A stretch of DNA of 53,968 nt, from the NCBI RefSeq assembly GCF_000717915.1, contig NZ_JOCX01000035.1, positions 1 to 53,968 of the forward strand, in the 5' to 3' direction. Source of the DNA: Streptomyces sp. NRRL S-244 (GTDB taxonomy: Bacteria > Actinomycetota > Actinomycetes > Streptomycetales > Streptomycetaceae). A program made the translations under genes and the position numbers. Positions 50,541-53,968 of the stretch are shown here, piece by piece; within the stretch, counting starts at the first letter, position 1, and each line of letters starts with the position of its first letter. The notes beneath the pieces were generated by a model. That model made no database searches, had not been told where the DNA came from, and saw only the letters and a list, made by a program, of their open reading frames with translations.

Positions 50541-50807
50541 ATGAACCAGTACTCCGCGCCCCGGGGGCGCCGGGCGGGCTCCCGGCACCGGAAGTCCCCG
50601 CCGTCGCGCCGGCTCGCCGCAGGGCTCGCCCTGGCCAGCGTCGTGGCCGCGACGCTCATCACGGTGACCGTCGACCCGGCCGCGCCGGCCTCGCCGATCC
50701 CACCGGCCTCACCGGCCTCACCGGCTCCGGACGCGACCCCGCGCGCACAGCTCGCGCACACAGCACACACGGCGCACACGGCGCACACGGCGCACATCTC
50801 GCGCTGA
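50541..50807 (+). CDS. short exported or membrane protein with A-H-T repeats, possibly a remnant
   Basis: ATG 16 bases after the previous stop. The 88-residue product has a basic head, one hydrophobic segment at about residues 25-45 (L-A-A-G-L-A-L-A-S-V-V-A-A-T), a Pro/Ala/Ser linker, and a tail of tandem A-H-T repeats from a 9-bp DNA unit (50754-50795). Its position matches that of the FMN-binding electron acceptor often found after this kind of reductase, but no FMN-binding domain remains. It could be a truncated remnant, or a His-rich metal-binding exported peptide. Confidence 0.45.
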   Translation: MNQYSAPRGRRAGSRHRKSPPSRRLAAGLALASVVAATLITVTVDPAAPASPIPPASPASPAPDATPRAQLAHTAHTAHTAHTAHISR

Positions 50808-50822
50808 GCGAAGTCGCTCAGC
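50803..50822. terminator. hairpin embedded in two convergent stop codons
   Basis: GCTGAGCG and CGCTCAGC, with the loop AAGT, form an 8-bp stem. The left arm contains the TGA of the A-H-T repeat gene, and the right arm contains the stop (TCA on the plus strand, 50818-50820) of the MBL gene. It would serve both transcripts. Confidence 0.6.
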
Positions 50823-51789
50823 CGGTCGGTCCGCCGTGCTGGTGCTGCTCGGGCAGGTGGCTGTCCGGGTGTACCCACAGCAGTACGTTGTCGGGCCGCC
50901 GGTCGTGGAAGAACGCGAGGACGTCCTGGTCCGAGTGGCGCAGGCTGAAGTGGGTGAGGACGAAGAGGGTGTCGGGGTGGGCCTCGACGACGGGCTTCAA
51001 CCGGCTCCAGACGGTGTGCCCGACACGGTCGGCCCGCTCCAGTTCGGCGTCGTCGAGATAGGTGCACTCGGTGATGAGCACCGGATACTCGAAGAGCCAC
51101 GGATTGTCTTCGAAGACGCTGACGTGGGTGTCTCCGAGGAAGGCGAACAGTGGCCTGCGCACCTCTTGTTCGACCTCGGCGCCCTCCTTGCGGCGCTGCG
51201 CCACGATGCGGCCGAACTCCGCGCCCCGCCCCTGTTCGGCGAGGGAGCGCCGCAGTTCCTCGTACTCCGGCAGCAGGGCCTTGCGGCGTTCGGAGAACGC
51301 GTAGCCCACGCACGGCACCTTGTGCGCGCACTCCACCACCCGTACGTGGTGCCCGCGGCGCCCGAAGGTGAACTCGTCGGCGCCGCGGACTCCGTGCAGC
51401 CGGCAGTTCGCGGCGAGGGCGGGGTCGTAGGCCGTGCCGTGGTTCAGTTCGGCGGAGGCCCGCAGAAAGGTCTCCACGTACGGCACTGCCGCGGCGGGCA
51501 GGTGGATGTCGACACCGTCGGGCCTGGCGGCGAGGTGGTCGAGGTCCTTGGAGTGGTCGTGGTGGGTGTGGGTGAGGAAGACGGTCTCCGGCCGGCGGCC
51601 TTCCACCAGTCCGGCGTCGAGGGCGCAGCGCAGTTCGGGGATGTGGAAGAACGTTTTGTCGTTGGCGCGTGAGTACCCGGTGAGGGTGAGCTCGGTGCCG
51701 GGTATGCGCCAGGTCTTCCACTGGCGGAACGGGTGCCCCTGCTCCAGCCGTTCCGGGTGGGCAGGGGTCCGCGAGGGGGCGTGCGTCAT
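50818..51789 (-). CDS. metallo-beta-lactamase-fold hydrolase (RNase Z-like group)
   Basis: ATG with GGAGG six bases upstream. The 323-residue cytosolic protein has the metal motif T-H-T-H-H-D-H-S-K-D near residue 73, a metal-bridging aspartate in L-G-D-T-H-V near 217, and a late histidine in V-L-T-H-F-S-L-R-H near 275. Strand order matches RNase Z or arylsulfatase-like MBL proteins, but the exosite arm of tRNase Z is not evident. The substrate is therefore open: a phosphodiester or a small ester. It is monocistronic between two hairpin or repeat regions. Confidence 0.82.
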   Translation of the reverse strand: MTHAPSRTPAHPERLEQGHPFRQWKTWRIPGTELTLTGYSRANDKTFFHIPELRCALDAGLVEGRRPETVFLTHTHHDHSKDLDHLAARPDGVDIHLPAAAVPYVETFLRASAELNHGTAYDPALAANCRLHGVRGADEFTFGRRGHHVRVVECAHKVPCVGYAFSERRKALLPEYEELRRSLAEQGRGAEFGRIVAQRRKEGAEVEQEVRRPLFAFLGDTHVSVFEDNPWLFEYPVLITECTYLDDAELERADRVGHTVWSRLKPVVEAHPDTLFVLTHFSLRHSDQDVLAFFHDRRPDNVLLWVHPDSHLPEQHQHGGPTG

Positions 51790-51873
51790 CGGTGCCTCCG
51801 TCGGACCGCCATGATCAGGTGAGGGCCCGATCGTAGCGGGCGGCGTCCCGGGGCGGCCCGCGGTTTTCGCTGC

Positions 51874-51894
51874 GCCCGGCGCCCGGCGCCCGGC
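51874..51894. repeat. heptamer tandem repeat GCCCGGC x3
   Basis: Three exact copies of GCCCGGC run from 51874 to 51894, ending one base before the stop codon of the downstream minus-strand membrane-protein gene. It is the fourth intergenic 7-bp array in this window. Confidence 0.9.
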
Positions 51895-51895
51895 G

Positions 51896-52762
51896 TCAGG
51901 CCGACGGCGTCGAGCCGGCTCGTCGGCGCTGGATGGCCACCGCCGCGGATGCGGCCAGCAACGGGCCCAGTACGAGGGGCAGGAACAGCGCCTGCAGCGC
52001 CCCGGTGGACGCGGCCAGCGCGACGAAGGGGAAACCCGCGAGGAAGACCGCGGGTGCCGTACGCAGGCGGGCGAACGCCTGCCGCCCGGCCAGCAGCAGC
52101 CCGCCGGCCACCGGTACGGCGATGTGCAGCCCGCTCAGCGGCTCCGGCAGCGGCCACACCGCCGGCCCGAACGTCAGCACCGCCACCCCCGCCGACACCA
52201 CGGACACCCCGGCAGCGGTACGCACCCGCAGGGCCGGTCGCAGGTCGGGCGGACACAGCAGCGCCACGAGCGCCAGAAGGAGGAGCGGCCCCGTGAACAA
52301 GACCGCGAATTGAAGGCCCAGACCCAGCCGGAACGTCTGGGACGCGAAGATCGCCGCGGTGCCCGCGAACAGCGCCCAAGTGCCCAACGCCCAGCGGCCG
52401 GTGAGGGCCAGCACGGCACCCACGAGCGTCACGAGGCAGGCCGCCCCCGACAAGGCCAAAGGGCTTGCACCGAAGATCCGGTAGGCGAAGCGGAAAGAGG
52501 AGACCGTCACCGTTGCCCAGGACACGGCGTTCACGCCGACCGCGACGGCGGCGAACGGGGCCAGAGCCGCGAGGAAGCGCCCCGCGCGTGCCGCCGAGCC
52601 CAGACCGAGCCGCATGCGCAGGGCGTGGCCGACGACATCGAGGGCCTCGCGCGTCCGGGCCGCCCTGCCCGCCCCGTCCGTGGCCTCACGGTAGGCGTCG
52701 GCGATCTCATCGCCGAACTCCCGGCGGTACGCGGCCGGGTAGAGCCTCAGCAATGCGGTCAC
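51896..52762 (-). CDS. membrane protein coupled to PadR regulator
   Basis: The GTG at 52762 overlaps the padR stop (GTGA). The 288-residue protein begins L-L-R-L-Y-P-A-A-Y-R-R-E-F-G-D-E-I-A-D-A-Y-R, a cytoplasmic helix pair common to membrane proteins paired with PadR regulators. About eight membrane segments follow. There is no catalytic motif or ATPase partner. Such proteins are thought to act in envelope stress or as permease-like accessories, but this is not established. Strict coupling to PadR suggests that its level is set by the regulator. Confidence 0.72.
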   Translation of the reverse strand: MTALLRLYPAAYRREFGDEIADAYREATDGAGRAARTREALDVVGHALRMRLGLGSAARAGRFLAALAPFAAVAVGVNAVSWATVTVSSFRFAYRIFGASPLALSGAACLVTLVGAVLALTGRWALGTWALFAGTAAIFASQTFRLGLGLQFAVLFTGPLLLLALVALLCPPDLRPALRVRTAAGVSVVSAGVAVLTFGPAVWPLPEPLSGLHIAVPVAGGLLLAGRQAFARLRTAPAVFLAGFPFVALAASTGALQALFLPLVLGPLLAASAAVAIQRRRAGSTPSA

Positions 52763-53103
52763 GCGGTCACCGCCGCGCCGAATCCGCCGAGCTCCAGGCG
52801 CCGGGTGGCCTCCTGGGCCGTGCGCGCGATACGAGCCGCCTCGGCGGCCAGGACCTCGCGGCCGCGCGGAGCCAACGCGTAGCTGCGCCGCCTGCGTCCG
52901 TCGACCACCTCCTCCTCGTGGACGGCGATGAGCTCCTGCTCCAGGAGCCGCTCAAGGGCCCCGTACAACGTTCCGGTACGCATCTTCGTACGCCCTTCCG
53001 AGATCTTCTCGACCTCCTGGGCGATCGCGTACCCGTGCCGGGGAGCATCGGCAATCGCGGTAAGAATCAACAGAGTCGGCTCACGCAGAGCTTGATCGTT
53101 CAC
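52759..53103 (-). CDS. PadR family transcriptional regulator
   Basis: The GTG at 53103 is chosen because a -10-like TATCGT sits exactly seven bases upstream, the leaderless arrangement; no ribosome site is seen. The 114-residue protein has the PadR winged helix: T-L-L-I-L-T-A-I-A-D-A-P-R-H-G-Y-A-I-A-Q-E-V, M-R-T-G-T-L-Y-G-A-L-E-R-L-L, and the wing D-G-R-R-R-R-S-Y-A-L-A-P-R-G-R-E-V-L. A short dimerisation helix ends it. It probably represses its own two-gene operon through the palindrome just upstream and responds to a small lipophilic molecule. Confidence 0.9.
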   Translation of the reverse strand: MNDQALREPTLLILTAIADAPRHGYAIAQEVEKISEGRTKMRTGTLYGALERLLEQELIAVHEEEVVDGRRRRSYALAPRGREVLAAEAARIARTAQEATRRLELGGFGAAVTA

Positions 53104-53110
53104 AACGACC

Positions 53111-53138
53111 ACGATAGCTCGGTGTCCGACATATGTCG
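53111..53138 (-). promoter_or_regulatory. leaderless padR promoter with palindromic operator
   Basis: On the minus strand TATCGT (53116-53111) precedes the GTG by seven bases. CGACATATGTCG (53127-53138) is a perfect 12-bp palindrome, placed where the -35 region should be. This matches repression by a small dimeric regulator. Confidence 0.52.
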
Positions 53139-53366
53139 ATGCCCGACCTATGCGACGCGGTGGCCGCCCGACCCCGTACTGACGGCCGGTCACCCGGTCC
53201 CGGGTGCCTCGGCCGCCGGATCGTTCGGAGGGGGCCCGGCGAGGCGGAGCAGGTCGGCCTCTCGCGTACGTGTCCCTGCGGCGGCGCACCGGCCGGGTCA
53301 CGACGGCCCGCGGCAGCCGGCGAATGGGGTGGCGGCGGAGATCCAGGGACCAGGCGGGGGCGTCTC

Positions 53367-53609
53367 TTGCCGGAGAACGATTCGGAGACGCAGGGCGGGC
53401 TGAGGTTGGCGGCCTTGGCCGGCGCGATGGCCGTGGGGCGCTCGGTCGGCGCCGGCCCCCCGCCGGAGCCGGAGCCGCCGGGGCCGGAGGCGGGACGGCG
53501 GATCGTGGTCCAGACGGGCTACTTCGCCGCGTGCGGGCGGGCGGGGGCTTCGATACTGGCCGCGCGAGGCGTCGACGACGGGCGCCATGACGAAGGAGTG
53601 CCGACGTGA
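53367..53609 (+). CDS. possible small protein coupled to the next gene
   Basis: The frame from TTG 53367 encodes 80 residues with strong G/C third-position bias: L-P-E-N-D-S-E-T-Q, a short hydrophobic stretch (L-A-A-L-A-G-A-M-A-V-G), a Pro/Glu run, R-R-I-V-V-Q-T-G-Y-F-A-A-C-G, then an acidic tail. Its TGA overlaps the next GTG (GTGA at 53606-53609). That overlap is the main argument for it. The start is uncertain and no ribosome site is clear. The rest of the gap 53104-53366 holds only the padR promoter and nothing else I can name. Confidence 0.33.
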   Translation: MPENDSETQGGLRLAALAGAMAVGRSVGAGPPPEPEPPGPEAGRRIVVQTGYFAACGRAGASILAARGVDDGRHDEGVPT

Positions 53610-53863
53610 ACCCACCGACGACCGGGGAATCCGGGTGCGAGTTGATGAAGCGCCTCGCCAAGGAGCTCAAGGCGAGCATCCGGGCCACCAAGGATCACGC
53701 CGCCGAGGTGTCGCGCAGGATCACGGACCTGGAGGCGCAACCCGATCCGGACGAGAGCCAGATCAACGCCCTCAAGCAGACCCTGGAAGTCCTCAGGAAG
53801 AAGATCGAGGAGGAGACCGCGTCACTCTCCACCCTTGAGGACGTGATCAGCGAGAACTGTTAG
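53606..53863 (+). CDS. small coiled-coil protein of unknown function
   Basis: GTG start with GAAGGAG (53592-53598) upstream. The 85-residue protein is acidic and helical. Residues about 14-80 follow a heptad pattern (L-M-K-R-L-A-K-E-L-K; V-S-R-R-I-T-D-L-E; I-N-A-L-K-Q-T-L-E-V-L-R-K-K-I-E-E-E), predicting a two-helix coiled coil with a break at P-D-P-D-E. It has two cysteines and no signal peptide or membrane span. I do not recognise the family. It may serve as an oligomerisation partner for the product of the preceding overlapping frame. Confidence 0.6.
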   Translation: MNPPTTGESGCELMKRLAKELKASIRATKDHAAEVSRRITDLEAQPDPDESQINALKQTLEVLRKKIEEETASLSTLEDVISENC

Positions 53864-53968
53864 TCCCAGGGCACTACGATGCGTGGGTTCGACAGGGCAG
53901 GGCAGGGCGGCGGGGGTGCGTGGCGTGAGCGGTTACGGCGGGGGGGGGGACGGGGGGGGGGGGGCGGC
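53864..53968. other. low-complexity G-rich right edge
   Basis: After the last stop codon the sequence becomes repetitive (GGGCA repeats near 53896-53910) and ends in runs of 10 and 13 G separated by AC. No gene is supported here. The homopolymers look like a contig end with unreliable base calls, not biology. Confidence 0.6.

Noticed and set aside
53930..53968. Terminal G runs as a G-quadruplex or chromosome-end element
   Set aside because: Homopolymers of 10-13 G at a window end look like a contig-end sequencing artefact; linear chromosome ends carry palindromes instead.

Overview
The window is chromosomal DNA from a Streptomyces or a very close relative. It is high-GC with strong G/C third-position bias, has many GTG starts and ATGA/GTGA stop-start overlaps, carries rare TTA codons in developmental genes, and holds a complete SapB (ram/amf) aerial-morphogen locus. 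I see no rRNA, tRNA, CRISPR array, insertion sequence or phage gene. The right edge ends in G homopolymers that look like a contig end.

Layout. 1-750: the tail of a beta-propeller-repeat protein and a small membrane protein. 807-5635: an operon of four luciferase-like flavin monooxygenases. 5663-8033: an AGPS-like FAD oxidase divergent from a TetR regulator, with a compact operator between them. 8133-9818: a coiled-coil/H1-like/winged-helix DNA-binding protein and a methyltransferase. 10023-14671: a LacI regulator convergent with a translationally coupled operon (nucleobase permease, amidohydrolase, TauE-like exporter). The operon promoter overlaps two abutting perfect 14-bp palindromes. 14875-18595: two adjacent DUF4139 proteins.

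18614-30170 is a stress-signalling block: an ANTAR/GAF/PAS/PP2C phosphatase, a poly-HAMP hybrid histidine kinase, two STAS proteins, a SigB/SigF-family sigma factor, a MEDS-domain kinase, an RsbW-like kinase, a DUF4230 protein and an MscS channel. It looks like a partner-switching circuit, probably for osmotic or envelope stress. 30368-32418 holds a hemerythrin, an SRPBCC protein and a DUF1206 membrane protein.

32617-39771 is the SapB locus: ramR (+) facing ramC-ramS-ramA-ramB (-). The SapB core is recognisable residue by residue, the leader has a six-glycine run, both ramR and ramC carry a TTA codon, and a strong hairpin separates ramS from ramA. VanZ-like and YihY-like membrane proteins follow, then a DUF6131 mini-protein, a GAF/PP2C phosphatase, an emfourin-like protease inhibitor with a TTA codon, DUF5133, a PRC-barrel protein, RNase HI, a PLP decarboxylase, a PIG-V-like mannosyltransferase, a ferric-reductase-like flavoprotein with a degenerate small partner, an MBL hydrolase, and a leaderless PadR/membrane-protein pair.

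Four intergenic sites carry tandem heptamer repeats (30327, 39860, 44397, 51874). All functions are inferred from sequence reading alone; no database search was run.
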